NCBI GenBank assembly: GCA_033032175.1
Contig: CM065322.1
Location: 6,510,001 to 6,574,000, forward strand
DNA from: Saturnia japonica
Lineage: Eukaryota > Arthropoda > Insecta > Lepidoptera > Saturniidae
Length of the DNA stretch: 64,000 nt
Reading direction: 5' to 3'
Shown: positions 11,961 through 25,274 of the stretch, in pieces
Layout of the letters: the number at the start of each line of letters is the position of its first letter
Position numbering within the stretch: the first letter of the stretch is position 1
The notes under the pieces: generated by a model
Seen by the model: only the letters and a program-made list of their open reading frames with translations
The model's database searches: none
Told to the model about the DNA's origin: nothing
Position numbers and translations under genes: made by a program

Positions 11961-12825
11961 TACTTTATTCCAACAGCTTCTATTCCAACAGTACACTTCA
12001 CAGTGAGTTCAAATTGTTATTAATTTACTGGAAGAAAATGCCCTATGCAATAAAGTATTAATTCATTCAATCATTTATACATCTTCAAATTAATCGTCAA
12101 TTACGGTAATAATTATATTATATATATATATAAAAAGTTGCATTAATTACCATTTAATGTGTTCCTTTTCTTCCTTCAATTATTGTTTGTAACCATAATT
12201 ATAATAATTTTATTGTACCTATAAAATATAACATGCGCATTGTGGATGCCCAAGTATAAAATAAATTATAATTAATTATTATTACATAACTAGGTGTGAT
12301 GTCTATCCTATAACATAATAAAAAAGAACATATGGCTACGTGTCTTACGTCAATAATATAAAATATGATAAATCCAGCTTCACAAAATAATTAACAAGTC
12401 TGTAAGTAAACTTTCGTCACGATGTGTTAATTCCGGGCTACATTTAAACGTTTACATAAAAATTAGACCTAATTTTATATTCGCCAATAATTGATATAAA
12501 TTCGATTCAATCAATACATATATCATTTTCAAAATATCTAATGGATATGTTAGTTATGCCATATTTAGTAGGTATTTAGAGTCATCAGTGCGAGATCAAA
12601 ATAATAGTCTTTAATAGGTATAAGTGGTTGAAGATATATATTTTGCACTTAATTACAGAATTATTTTGTATTACCAATTTACAAATAAGTGAAGCAACTT
12701 AATGGTTAATTATGGGACTTGTGCATCCCCAGCCTTCCGGAACAACACTGACTCGACAGTGTCCGGTGGGTCGCTAAATCTGTCGCCGTTTTACTTGTCT
12801 TATCTATAATGTCAAGTGTACAAGA
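11961..12825. other. AT-rich non-coding DNA
   Basis: A TA-rich tract lies at about 12115-12131. Nothing else recognised. Confidence 0.5.
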
Positions 12826-13035
12826 CAATTTTTTGCAAAAATGAAAATCAATTTCAATTATTTTGAGGAGTTTCCTGGTGTATCTTCGATGTCGAAGGTC
12901 GAATACCAATGAAAAAAGATTCATATAAATCAGTTCATAAACAAAGAATTTATGGCTAAATATCCAATAAAAAAATATACAATCGAATTGACAACCTCCT
13001 TCTTTTTTGGAGTTGTTTAAAGAATATTTGCGTTT
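12826..13035 (-). repeat. Interspersed repeat family U, copy 3
   Basis: In reverse it shares ttgaggagttt, tgtatcttcgatgtcg, accaatga and a tcgaattgacaacctcc segment ending in ttttttggagttg, as in the 9669 copy. Confidence 0.5.
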
Positions 13036-13588
13036 GTCATAATGACCTAAAGCATTTTTGTTTCTATGCTATTATAGATAAGGATTTTAAATAAACAGAA
13101 TTATTATTTTTTCATTAATGTGGGTTTCTCTAGAAATACAAGATAAAAAGTGAAGAGTTATCCCCCATAAAATAATACAGAACTCAATACACCTTAATTT
13201 AATTACACTCTTTTTGTGGATTATTTTTTTATTAAAATCTTTCTTCATCATAGTGACGCCGGCAAAAGGAGCCTCAGTAAATTAAATTCTAAAGCGTTTC
13301 GTAAGCTACCCATCAGGTTACCACACAAGCATTCATCCGACAGCCGTAGAAAATACACAATTAACAAACGTACGCGTATTACCTTAATGGATTTATGTAC
13401 TTATTGATGGATCAATCAAAAGTCCACTCGAATTGATCCGGCTTTTAATTGATAGACTGATCCATTTCTAGAGGTCGCTCGCTGTCTTTCGCGGAAATAA
13501 TTTTTGTTGTATTATTTTACATTTGTATTTTACATGTACTTAGTTTTATTGCACAACCTTTTTCAACATTATCACAAAATTATTTAAA
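13036..13588. other. AT-rich non-coding DNA
   Basis: The frame at 13216-13407 shows no domain. Nothing recognised. Confidence 0.5.
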
Positions 13589-13953
13589 CTAACGGTCGCC
13601 CAATGATCGAAATTCGACCAGCGATTTTTTAATAATAGACTACTTTCTCTTTGACATTTGCAGTATGAACCTAAACAATGAATATTATATCACTTGCTGT
13701 CACTTTCCATTGAGTGACAATGTCAATATTTTGGAGGGTCTAAGTTAAATGGCACTGTTCGGGTTAGGATTCGCAGTATTCATTTATTTAATGTTATATA
13801 TTAGTACCTAACAGATATAGATAATTTTTTTGCTTTTTGCTCTATTTCTCCATATAAACTTTAACCATGCCAAATCTCACAGTCTTCCGTGCACGCAATA
13901 TGCTTAAAAAGGGGTATAAAGTTTTTGCTTCACGTATTAATATAATGATTGTA
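13589..13953 (-). mobile_element. Non-autonomous Helitron, group Y, copy 1
   Basis: Collinear with 24910-25274 (gtgacaatgtcaatatttt, catataaactttaaccatg, cacagtcttccg, gcttcacgtattaatata). On the minus strand it starts near attaatacgtgaagcaaaa and ends gggcgaccgttag, where the other copies end gctag. Confidence 0.7.
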
Positions 13954-14749
13954 TTAAATGTTAGTCCATCTATACATTACATTATCTAGAAATATAAGAC
14001 ACATGAACTATATTTTGACATTTGTGATTTAAAATGTTTCTTTACTTCAAAGCGTATTTAAGCAATGTTATTTTATCAAATTTCAAACACCAGGTAACCT
14101 TTTCGTGAAACGGTATTTACATAACAAAACATACAAATCTTTGCAATGAACTAAAATATAAGCTTAAGCATGCATGGAGTAGTAAAAAATATTTTTTACC
14201 ATTTTTACCTTTTAGTTTTTACTCTGAACAATACCAAGCAAGGGGCTAACTTGTGTTCCACACTGTACCTATGAAGGTACTTGTTAAAGTCCCCATAAGA
14301 CAGTTTGTATGCAACTGTATGTACTGCTAATAAGAGTAATAGTGTGGTGCAAAGATATCATTAGTGTTATCTTTGTAGGTAATGAGTGTGCTTCGATATG
14401 GATGTATCTAACACCGATACAAATGTCCTTCGTAAGGTTAATTTCGCACGATCTTTTCAACAGTTCTTAATAGCCGAATATTTTTAGTAATATGGCAAAG
14501 TAACAACAATATGTTAACAATATGTTCTATGTCAAAAGACTCTGCCTCAATACTATTCAATGAAAAATGTTATATTTCTAGTAATTTAGGTCCACATTCA
14601 GGATTGATTTGTATAAAATTATATAGATTTTACCAACAATATAACACCACGAGACGCATGTCATACAACTTAAATCACTAAAGAAAAAAGACATCATTAA
14701 AGAAAAAAGGTTTTCTCTCTCCTATAAAATCCGTTCATAGCGACATAGC
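13954..14749. other. AT-rich non-coding DNA
   Basis: Nothing recognised; short direct repeats such as caatatgttaacaatatgtt near 14508-14525 look like local slippage. Confidence 0.45.
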
Positions 14750-14990
14750 CTGTTTTGCAGTATCACCGACGATAATCTAAAAATCCTGGCGCGAAGACCA
14801 CCGAGAGTTCGGCAATAATCCATCGCCGATTGTAGCCGTCATATTGTTCTGCAAGCTTCATAGCAGTTGGATGTACACTGCTTGACATATACATGATAAA
14901 CCAAAAGACAGAACTGTGATGGGTTTATCACCATATGCATGGTAGTCAAGACCCACTCAGGTACTCATCACTACCACCTTTTATGTGTTT
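14750..14990 (+). repeat. Interspersed repeat family V, copy 2
   Basis: Ordered matches to 31465-31740: aataatccatcgccgattg, gccgtcat, tgcaagct, gttggatgtacactg, tgtgatgggtttatcacca, tgcatggtagtc, gacccactca, taccacct. Confidence 0.6.
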
Positions 14991-15484
14991 TTTTTTAAGT
15001 TAGATAACATTTGGAATAAGCAGTGGTGATCTCATGTCAAGGATATAATGTTAATTTTACCCACGTTAATTTATAATTATACTCAATTTTACCTTGATGG
15101 TACTTTAGCTGGTAGAAAGGATAGCATCGTCAAAAAATAATAAGGACAGGGTAGAGATAAATACCTATTGACAGACGCCGCCATGATCCCAACTTACAAG
15201 CATCATTACTATAAATTATAAGTTATAAAGAGATTGTTACTGGTATATGACACGCAGGATCGACTGTGACAGATTTTTCAATAAGTTATATTGGTACTAT
15301 TTAATCAGTGACTTTATAGATTTTCTAATTTTATGAACAGCACGGTATACTAGGTTCATCTGAAACTGGATTAAATAGATGTCTGAAATATTATTTGAAA
15401 TTTCATCCTCCTAAAATTCAAAAAATGGGGATCAAGTCATTTCATGGTTTAATTTAGAAATGTAGAGGACAGATAAATTTCTCA
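14991..15484. other. AT-rich non-coding DNA
   Basis: Nothing recognised. Confidence 0.5.
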
Positions 15485-15665
15485 GGAAACTTTTTCTCTA
15501 CTTTGGCCAACCCGAATGGTGGAATACCTCCACTCTACAAAAGATTACAGCTTAATAACCTAGTGTTGTATTCCTGCGGTGAGTAGGGTATCCAGAGCTC
15601 AACCATCAGGTGGACTGTATGCTTATTTGCCACTTTATTCTGTCTCCACGTATGCATAATGAAAA
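15485..15665 (+). repeat. Interspersed repeat family S, copy 2
   Basis: Opposite-strand partner of 9225-9470; shares atacctcc, aacctagtgttgt, tgagtagggta and ccagagctc, then accatcaggtgg. Confidence 0.6.
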
Positions 15666-18635
15666 ATGCTTTATCCAGGTCGCAACTTTGTTTGACTCAC
15701 AACTACTTACGAGTCCTATTTTTTTACACTCTTGCTCTCCATCACATTTTTTATACGTTCACTAATTTGATTCAAATAATGTTCGTATTATGTTGATAAT
15801 CTATTATAGAATATCGTTCATAGTATGTTACGTGTCGGTGTAACAGACATACAGCTTGTAGTGTTAAATCGTTCCCACGAGTACAGATGGTAATAAATTA
15901 TTAAGATCCAATAACAGTATTAAATCAAGTTCCGGCAACACGAACTTTATCATATTTGATACAGCGACATTTAATTACAACAAAAGTTCAGAGATAGGTA
16001 TAGATTATTCGATAAGTACTGATTCAATATTATTAGTTTAATTCGGATTTCCTAACGGCAATGGCCTGAAATCATCCTAATTGAAACCCCCTATATGATT
16101 TCATAAGGGGCTTTGCTTTCATTTAAAAGTCATATTCGTTATTAACAATTCAAATTTAAAAAAAAGATAGCATAAAGTTATTTATATTTTCTGTATTTTT
16201 ATGTATTGTCATAAATCTTCAACAATAAAAAATACACACAAAGACTTAGAGAAGAGAAAGAAAGAGAGCAATTGCCTAAATTACATTCACAAGCATTGAC
16301 GAACTTGGCTCACACATTGCCGTGTATCTAGATAGTGTTAATAATTAATACCAAAAAAACTTCACAATATTTCTTGAACTTTGTATGAGGATAAAAATTC
16401 TCAAAGATCCTTTATTAGTTTATTTTCAAATGTACCTAAATGCCAATGATAATTATTGTGTTTAAAAAACCGACTCGATCGGATTCTCCAAACGAATGAA
16501 ATCATAGAACATTTGAAAACATGACATAACCGTTCCTATCAGCGCGGCTCTTATTACTATCTAAATTGTGACCTTTACCTTTGACTCGCTCTATATTCGA
16601 GTCAAGTGCCTATTACTCAGTAAAAAACTTGAAAAGCAACGCTTAATGCATTGTCAGTCATATTGAAATGTGACTTTGATAGCTTAAAGTTTAGCTTAGT
16701 TTGCGAAACATGCATTTCGTAATACAAATATCTTTAACAGATATATATACCACGAGAGTTATTAATAACATGTGACTTGAACATGTATTCTTGCTAAATA
16801 AATAGTATATCTCTTAAATAAATGAACGTATAAATGAAATCGTAAATAATTATATCGTGTCAATATTGTAAGTTAAAATATATCTTGTCTATTTTGAAAA
16901 TTAATGGAACGATTTTAATTACTGGCCTATATTTCATGGTTCAATTTATACACTATTTGAATATATTAGCGAATTACATTCATATTTGTGTATATGATCA
17001 AGGTTTTATATAGCTGCCATCAATTTAGGATCGAAAGAAACAACGAACTTTATCGTCGTTTTAATTTTGTAAATCTTCATATTCAGAGTTATAACTCACA
17101 TAAAAACAACATAGGTGCAATAAGATACTTTAGTTATACCTGCAATTTTGAAAAAGTTCAAACGCTCATAATGCAATTTACTTTTTTTAGGGTTGTTACT
17201 ATTTGAATAGTCATTTATTTTAATAAGGTATAAAAATGTAAAACAATAAAATATCTAAATAAAAATTCTTTATTCAATTTAAACCTTGAGAAAGTACTTA
17301 TGAACCGTTCGGAATACATCCTAATAATCGAGAAAAGCCGGCAATTTGATGGGTTTTATAATTTTGTTTTAACTTTGTAATACAGTGAATAATTATCTTA
17401 TCTATTTTTAGATAATGGGTTTTTAGAGAGAGCCATTTCCAGACACTATCATTCACGTAATGTTCCACCTATAATAATCTTTTGACAGTAAAACTTGCTT
17501 GACATGTACTTAGAACTCTTTTTCCGGCAAATTATTATAAAACCTAGCACTATTAGCATAAGAACGTTAATTATTATTAATGAATCTACTGAGTGTTTAA
17601 CCTCTATAAACTAAAATTATGTCAGTAATTTATAAAATCTGGCTTGTTTAAATTTTATGACCGCAATTCGCACTATACCACTCGTTTTTTATTTTCATAC
17701 ATTCGAAAATAGTTGGAATACACCTTAGTATTCGATTCACACATAGGTTTGTTTCTTTTTCTTAAATAAAATATCCTGAGGCGCTTAAATCGACAATCAT
17801 ATTTTATTCCACGGTAGTCATAAAGTATTGCGCCTCATTATTCTCATTTAAGTTTGACAGATGCCTAGTCCTTAATCGAACGTTAAAATTATCTGTCAGG
17901 TAATGAACGCTCGGCGCCTGCGCATGTTATTTAGAGTACTGTCTCTCGATCGCCAAACGGATTATAATTGTTTTTCACGCTTATTTTGATAGTAATTGCA
18001 ATTGATTCCTTGTTTTATAATTTATTATTTATAGATAATTTATTATATATTTATGTTATATGTATAAGGTTAATTCAAAATAAATTATTACTTTTTGAAT
18101 TACATTCAATTGTTTAACTTAGGCATCAAAACTATAGAAATGTGGAGGAAAAATCAACAAGCTAGAACTGTTTTGTTTAAAATGTTTATTCAAAATCCTG
18201 AGTTTCCTTACCTTATTTACGCCTCCTAATGGACATAGATCTTTTATAAGTTTATTTTTTTATAATATCAATTGACCCCCTAAAAAGTTTATCTAATATA
18301 CCTGTTATAAGTGCATAATACTTCAAGATTTATTTATTAATATTGAATTGTAAGTTTCTGAAGTTAAAAACAAAAGTAAAAACAAGAAGTAGGAAGATTT
18401 TTTATGTGTTAATAAATACAAAACCGATTACTAATGTAACAATACGTAAGTTCGTATTGTATTGAGTCCTTGAGTTACATTGATGACAAGGAAGTAAATT
18501 TTCTTTTATCCTAACACACTGGGAAGTAATTAATACGTATATTACATTAAAATGACCGCAAATGGCTTTAAAATTGAATTTGTTTCATATACATTGTTAG
18601 TAAAATTCTCAGACAGTTAAAGTTTGAAGTTTATT
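15666..18635. other. AT-rich non-coding DNA, about 3 kb
   Basis: No gene, splice-flanked coding block or named repeat seen. The frame at 16988-17206 looks like chance. 17890-17960 is slightly GC-richer with no motif I recognise. Confidence 0.45.
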
Positions 18636-18750
18636 GAGCGGAGCAGTAAACATGAAAGACAAGTAATTTGGCAAGCCGTAGACAAGTACGGGAAGTAAAC
18701 AACGATAGGCTACATTAATACGAAAGACAATCAACCGATAGGCCAAATAA
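18636..18750 (+). mobile_element. Helitron group H fragment
   Basis: gagcggagcagtaaacatg, ggcaagccgtagacaagtac, gggaag and caacgataggctaca match the middle of group H. Both ends are missing. Confidence 0.55.
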
Positions 18751-19143
18751 AAAAAAAATGCCAAGTGCTTGTCGGGCCAAACGCACTGTAGAGTTCTTGT
18801 AATTACCCGTCATAACAAGTACACTTAAAGGCATGGCTTTAAATAATTTTCAATGGAATTTGTACGAACTTGACTATTACTCGTTAACTTGTAAAGCCTA
18901 TTTAACTCACATAATTTTCTTTTTAACTTCATTATATATCTGCTACCGTGAATTTTTTACATATCAAAAAACAACCATTTTGCTAGCTTCGGGCTTCGGG
19001 ACCCTAAAAACCATGGGGCGTAATATGTAATAAGTTTTTATTTATTTGACCTCACCCTTTACAATATTAACTTAATCTAAACGCCTACAATGTAAACTAA
19101 CAATCAATCGACAAACATTGCAAAAAGCAACAATAAAATATAA

Positions 19144-19194
19144 GGTCTGGAGTCTGAAAAAAGTACAATAACCTGAACTACAGATCTCCAGACC
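19144..19194. repeat. Imperfect inverted repeat (hairpin)
   Basis: ggtctggagtctg at 19144-19156 pairs with cagatctccagacc at 19181-19194 through 13 base pairs with one bulged A; the loop is about 24 bases. Confidence 0.6.
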
Positions 19195-19534
19195 CTATAC
19201 TACTAGTATACTACCCTGTTTAGTTACTAGATAATATAAAATATAATATTTTATATTAGTTATAATAGTTTATGTAGTCTTTGTTGCATAATAAAATACT
19301 GTCATATCCGTATTAACTTCTCAGGGCTGGGAGAGTAATCTATCAGCTATTGTAACACTTGACGTTGTAAAGGACTGTTTGGCATTACATTTAATTGGCT
19401 TTAATAGAATGAACACCTTTGCAGTTTGTTTGTTATTTTGATGACTTAAAAGAATAAATCTTAGTCACATTGTGTATTGTTTATTCTTGTTCTAGAATGC
19501 GTTTAGATAGAATAGCAGTCGGCGCTTGATACAA
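19195..19534. other. AT-rich non-coding DNA
   Basis: Nothing recognised. Confidence 0.5.
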
Positions 19535-19923
19535 GAAAGTGCTAACTTCTGGAACTATCAGTCTAATTTGGAACTATTGTTTGTTGTTGTTTAAAGTATA
19601 TTTATTAGAAGGCATATAGAATAACAAGTGTCCATAGATTATGTTAGCCGCTTAACATCGGGCAGGTCGAATTGTTCGCGCTAGATAAATAATTTTATAT
19701 ATTCTAGCCTATTTATTAAGGAAGGTCACAAACTATATAATTTCACGATAGGACCCTAAAGAGAGGAGCAGAAACCGTGAACGTCAAGCAACCTGGCAAG
19801 CTGGCAAGTACGGGAAGTGCGAACAACGATAGCTACGCCAACGGTGCTTACACGGGTGCGTTGGCGGTGACGCGGTGTAGAGCCAGTCAAACAAACACCG
19901 GTGAAACCGTGCTTCACAGCTAG
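19535..19923 (+). mobile_element. Non-autonomous Helitron, group H, copy 2
   Basis: gtgctaacttctggaacta, then gcctatttattaaggaaggt, acgtcaagcaacctgg, aagtacgggaag and acgatagctac, ending gaaaccgtgcttcacagCTAG then T. Extra sequence at about 19590-19715 relative to other copies suggests an internal insertion. Confidence 0.7.
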
Positions 19924-22344
19924 TTTAAAATATTTGTAAATTATAGATTTAAACTAATGAAGATTTAAAAAAAAGTACTTGGCAACCATACCTATGGGTA
20001 CTTACTGCACAGACCCTATAAGATAATATCAATTCTTGATTACAGTTCACCAAAATTATGCTTTTTGTTGAAATTACGTTCGCATATTTTCTAAGTATAA
20101 GTCACACATTCGGAAATAAACGCGCTTGTACATATAAACACACGCACCCACACATACGTAGTAGTGACTCTTGTTTAAGTTATGTTAACATGAGTAGCCT
20201 TTCATTGTGTCTTGTCTATTTTTATTTATTATCTTCTTATTAGTATATTGTGTCTTATTTATTAATGCACAGTCCACCGAACATTTGGCAACTAAATTCT
20301 ATACTTAACGTTTATTTGTCACTTTTGACATTAGTGAAAATGCCTACATAGGCAGATAGTAAAAAAGAAGAGTAGTAACATCAATTCCGTATCAAGGCTT
20401 CCGGAACCCCCGTGATTTTACACTATAAGCCAATCACATCGAATCTCTAACAGATTTTAACAGATTTTTTGACACTGCAAGTCTAAAATTAACACATCGA
20501 AAGCAGTTCATCCATTGCAATCCACGAGTTAACAATATGTTTAAAAATTAAAGTCAAAGTCCTAAAACGATAGATATCTGGGAAATATAACTATTTATTA
20601 TTTCACATTTCTTTCTGAAAATTAAAATCTTTTAAAGGTTTAATATTAAATATATTAAATTATTTTCAACGTACAAAGTGTTTAATACAATTTTCCAAAG
20701 TTTTCTACTCTAACATTTAAAGTATAAAAATGTATGTCACTATGCTGTAGGTATCTAAGGGTATTTCAACACATTTCAAACTGTATCCCTATTAAAATTA
20801 ATCAATCCGTTTTTAAAGATTAATTGCTTATATTAAACGTACAAATCAAATTGATTGTTCCACGAATTAGTTACCATTAACATTTAAAATGACTAATGAT
20901 CGGGTTTGACAACATGAAAAGTAAAACTAAAAGTCCGGGTTAGCAATTAACCTTCACTCTTGTTTATGACAATATACTGTCAAACGAGAAATTGTAATAA
21001 GCACTCTTATCATTTTTAATATACATGTCAAATTTATATTAAAGTTTTAACTGGTATAGCAACTAGGTGAATTATGAAACTCCGTATCCTGAACCGTAAC
21101 CAATATAATTGTTTCGTATAATTTCGGATAGGGGCGAAGTTAAGTAATAATTATCTAAAATCAAGTTACTTATTATTTACAAACAAATGTTCAAATAATT
21201 TATATTTTACTTTTATATTCAAATATATGAAATATAAAAATGTTTTTGAAAAACTATCCGGAAAGCAATTAAATACACTTAAGATATCCATATTCTGATC
21301 TGAAATCTCATAACTGTAACATCTCTAATAGCAACATTACTAAAAAATACTTTTAGGGTTGTATTTCTCACAATAAACCTTACATATCATTAATTACGCA
21401 TTAACTAATATTTCATATATTTATGTTAATTAATTACCATACCAAAATACTATTAAAACATATTTTAACTATTTTTTTCTTAAATTAGGTACTCTTTTTT
21501 AGTTTTTTGCCATTATCTACTTAACCAACTAAAAAAGTCTTTTTAGCCTCACCTACTAGTAATATGGAATGGTGGTATTATTATCAAAGATTTTTTTCAA
21601 ATCTGTGTTATCAAAAAAAAAACTATAGCAGTATAAAAAAATGTTAGTGTATGTGTATTTAACTGTAAATATTATTTATATAGATAAAAAATTTGATAAT
21701 TTATAATTACCAAATTGAGGTACTTACCGGTTTTTCTCGGGGAGTGTTGCTAATTGCCGAACTGCTGGTAGTATTTTAACGGTTATAAATAGGCATCGGT
21801 TAATTAAAGGGCCGAAATTGAGTATAGAATTTTTGTATTTTTATTTATGGAATAGGTACAAGATCTTTGGTTGTTTAGATGCTTTAGACGCTTTAGCACT
21901 CCAAAATAAACATTTAAACAATTAGGTAGATAGTAGCTATTCGTTCAGTTTTGTCATCAAATACAAAAAAAACATGTAAAATTGTCTAATACTATGATCT
22001 ATATAAATAAATCTGTAGCTCTGACTATACATGTAATTTTTTTACAACATTTTTTTAGTCTGCCTGTGTGGTCCGTGTTTAATTAAAAAACGGCTTGACT
22101 GATTTTTAAGAAATTTTGTACACGGGATGCTCAAATGATAGACTATAAGAATTATCAATATTACTTTTACAAATCGTAAAATAAGGAACTTTGAAAATGA
22201 TTTTTTTGATCATATTCGTCATATTTTAATGATGTTTTGCAACTGGGAATTGCTTTATTATGTTATTCGATAATCGATAGATTATAAGAATAATTTTCAA
22301 TAATAAGAGTAAAAGTACGAGACAAAAATAATTACATTTTTTTA
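19924..22344. other. AT-rich non-coding DNA, 2.4 kb
   Basis: 22000-22190 holds a remnant of the short family with tctgcctgtgtggtccgtg and a tgactgatttttaagaaattt segment, like 60240-60440. The rest is plain AT-rich DNA. Confidence 0.45.
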
Positions 22345-22520
22345 AATTGTAACACAGCAAAGTGATTACACTGTACCTGATGATGAGCAAAGTACAATCC
22401 AATAACAGCGGCGATTACCGTGGGGTCTATAATCCATCGTCACTCGCCTTTTTAAATATCTCTGCAAGTTATGTTTGAAGGATTCCATGTTCCAAGGATG
22501 TAATACCCTGGCCAAGGAGA
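22345..22520 (+). repeat. Interspersed repeat family V, copy 3
   Basis: acagcaaagtgattacactg, gatgagcaaagtacaatcca, ataacagcggcgattaccg, cgtcactcg and ctctgcaag, ordered as in 51365-51545. Confidence 0.6.
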
Positions 22521-23090
22521 CAGTTTCACAGCTTCACAGTACAGCAAAGATATGACGTAGATAACTTTTTCTTCGTGCCGAAATGGAGGTTACCGTAAAG
22601 CTATAATAATATGCATACTGCGTAATATAAAAATAAATAATCAGTAACATAAGCACTGTGACATACTAATATAACTAATAGTAATTATGAAAATTATTAT
22701 TGTCTTGACCAAAGTGCAAAACCAATATAAATTAGGCTCATTATGAATATTCATGGGGATATGACAGTCATATCTGTATAATACATTTCTTTCCTTATTG
22801 TCTGTAATACTGTATTTTGAAAACAATGGTTACAGTCGTCAATATTCTGTTTGCATTCACTAATTATTGTGACTGGTCACTGACACTGCATATTTTACGA
22901 TGAACAAAATTTATGATGATTAGATTGCTACAATAATAGCATCAATATTTGCTTATAATCTGTACATTCATTGGTTATTAAGTTAATGCATATTGTTTAA
23001 ATTGACCTTTTATGAAGTTCAAGACTAATGATTAATGATGGATTTTTTTTATTTGAACGCGAAAATTTTGCTCATTTGCATTTTGCAATC
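22521..23090. other. AT-rich non-coding DNA
   Basis: Nothing recognised; the minus-strand frame at 22641-22826 looks like chance. Confidence 0.45.
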
Positions 23091-23093
23091 ACA

Positions 23094-23465
23094 TGGACTA
23101 TAGAACGCTATCGGTCGGGCATGCGCGCGTATCCCGGAAAATACTTATGGTGGGTGATCCTTAAAAGATAGATATATTCTCTTGCTTACTTTTTTGTACA
23201 TCTTTTTAATGTCTAAAATTATGTAGTACATTAATTTTATATATCTCTTACGATTTACTTAGCGTAAGCCATTTATGTACCAGAATTGATTCACAATTAC
23301 CAGTTTCTTTTTATTTGCGTGGAAACTTAAATATTTTTAATATAAAATAGCCTTAGTTACTCCTTATAATATCAGCTATCTGGCAGTAAAAGTCCCGTCA
23401 AAATCTGTCCAACCGTTTCGAAGATTACCCGGAACAAGCAGACTGAAAGACGGACAGACAAAAGT
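23094..23465 (-). mobile_element. Helitron-like repeat group Z, copy 1
   Basis: Collinear with 36375-36835 (atgtagtacattaattt, agcgtaagccattta, ttagttactccttataa, atcagctatctg, ccaaccgtttcg, gattacccggaac, gacggacagac). The 59735-60149 copy, opposite in orientation, ends with CTAG|T, which sets the strand. Confidence 0.6.
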
Positions 23466-23574
23466 TGTAAAAAATAAATTTTCTTATAGACATCATATAT
23501 TATTTATTATACATTTAGTAAAAAGCTGTTATTTTGCTATTATAAACAGAAACTTCCATTTTATTAATTGTATA

Positions 23575-23775
23575 GATTCATTGACGAAGTTTATAGGCTA
23601 TATAACTTCACGCTACGACTCTAAGGAGCTGAGCAGTGAACATAAACGTCAAGTTGTAGACAAGTAAGGGAAGTGAGCATAGCGATAGGCTACACGACTG
23701 CGTTCGCGGCGCGGCGACGCGATGGAGAGTTCGACGAATAAATTTAACAAGGATGAAACCGTGCGGCACAGCTAG
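23575..23775 (+). mobile_element. Non-autonomous Helitron, group H, copy 3 (5' truncated)
   Basis: tataggctatataacttcac, gctacgactctaaggag, gcagtgaacataaacgtcaa, gcgataggctacac, taaatttaacaagg, gaaaccgtgcggcacagCTAG then T. The left end lacks the TCTATACTAATATT start. Confidence 0.75.
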
Positions 23776-23999
23776 TGCATTTTATAGATCTCTAAAAAGC
23801 ATATCCATGCAGTCGGATAGTATAAACATTGAGTTAATAAAGCTACTCAATGACCTATGATATAGGAATTTACAGAGCGCTCTGAGATCAGGTAGAGGCC
23901 TGTGCGTAGTTATGTGTTGGCCGTGTACACAATAGCCGATACGCTGTTGCGGTTTCCGTGCGCTATCCTTTACGAACAGTTCAAGTTAAAAGCGCTTAG

Positions 24000-24330
24000 C
24001 GATATAATTTTTTTATACTTTGCCGTAGTGAGTGCACTGTGTAAGAACAGTACAATCTGAAAACAATGGCTACAATTGAGAGATGGGCAATCAATCGCCG
24101 GTCGATTGGCTGATCCCGAAACGTGACAAACCAAAATAAAGTCAATGTGACAGGTTTTTATTATCATATTTATGGTGCTTGCGACCTGGTCGGATAAAGA
24201 CGCTCAACCACTTTATTACTATAAATATATCGGCTGATCATACAGTGCGACACACTTAAACGCATGCAGTGGCATCCACTGTAGTGGGTTTTACACCTCG
24301 TGTATGGCGGTCGCGATCTAGTCGTACATA
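24000..24330 (+). repeat. Interspersed repeat family V, copy 4
   Basis: agaacagtacaatctgaaaa, tcaatcgccggtcg, tggctgatcccgaaacgtga, then a second part with tttacacctcgtgtatggcg and cgcgatctagtcg, as in 61430-61870. Confidence 0.6.
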
Positions 24331-24909
24331 AATATCATGTTCTATTATCCAGAAAGAAAATAAACACAAAAATAATAGTTATACAAGTTTAGAAAAAAGA
24401 CGGTAATTTAGCTGATAGTGAGTTGATTAATATAAGTTTAAACCTACGGCGAACGCTGAATAAGTAATAACTTTGATAACAGTTTTCAGAGTTTTCAAGT
24501 AGCATTGACTTATTTTGAAACTAGATGGGTTAAAGCTACTCACTGTGTCCGAATATCTACCGTATGTTCATTGTGGAACGTTCAGAGACATGGCTGACTT
24601 CAGCCACTCTTATAAGTCAATATTTACATAACGTTTCGTTACTGAAACTCATTCATATGGAAACATAGTAAAAATATTGATAGCGCAATATCATTTATTT
24701 CAAAAGTGCAAAATACACAAATATTTTTATATAGGTATATTTGCGCATAACATGTTCAAATTGTCGGTATGGAAAACAGTTAAGGGAAATAATGAATTAA
24801 ATATTAAATTTTGCTATATATTATAAATATATTAAAATATAGTATCTTTATATTATATAAGCATTTAAATTTCATTATTTAAGTTTATTACGACATTAAT
24901 ATAATATTA
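24331..24909. other. AT-rich non-coding DNA
   Basis: Nothing recognised. Confidence 0.5.
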
Positions 24910-25274
24910 CTAGCGATGGCCCTAAGTTCGAAATTTGACCTGCGACTTTTTGATCATAGACTATTCTCTGTTTGACATTTACAGTACCTATTCATAAACA
25001 GTGAGTATTATCTACATCACTTGCTGTCACTTTTCGTTGAGTGACAATGTCAATATTTTGGGGGTCTAAGTTCAATGGCACATGTAGGTTTAGGATTCGC
25101 AGTATTAATTTATTTAATATAATATATTAGTAACAGATATTATAGGTGAATTTTAGCTTTCTGCACTCCTTCTCCATATAAACTTTAACCATGCCAAATC
25201 TCACAGTCTTCCGTACACGCAATTCGCTTAAAATGGTACCGAAAGCTTTTGCTTCACGTATTAATATATAGATT
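24910..25274 (-). mobile_element. Non-autonomous Helitron, group Y, copy 2 (best preserved)
   Basis: Read on the minus strand it starts ATCTATATATTAATACGTG and ends agggccatcgCTAG followed by T, the TC...CTRR|T arrangement of Helitrons. Copies at 13589-13953 and 52434-52716 are collinear. It has no coding capacity, so it would depend on an autonomous Helitron elsewhere. Confidence 0.8.

Noticed and set aside
20058..20243. Small secreted or membrane peptide gene
   Set aside because: A short frame with hydrophobic residues from T-rich DNA; no promoter, splice or family support.
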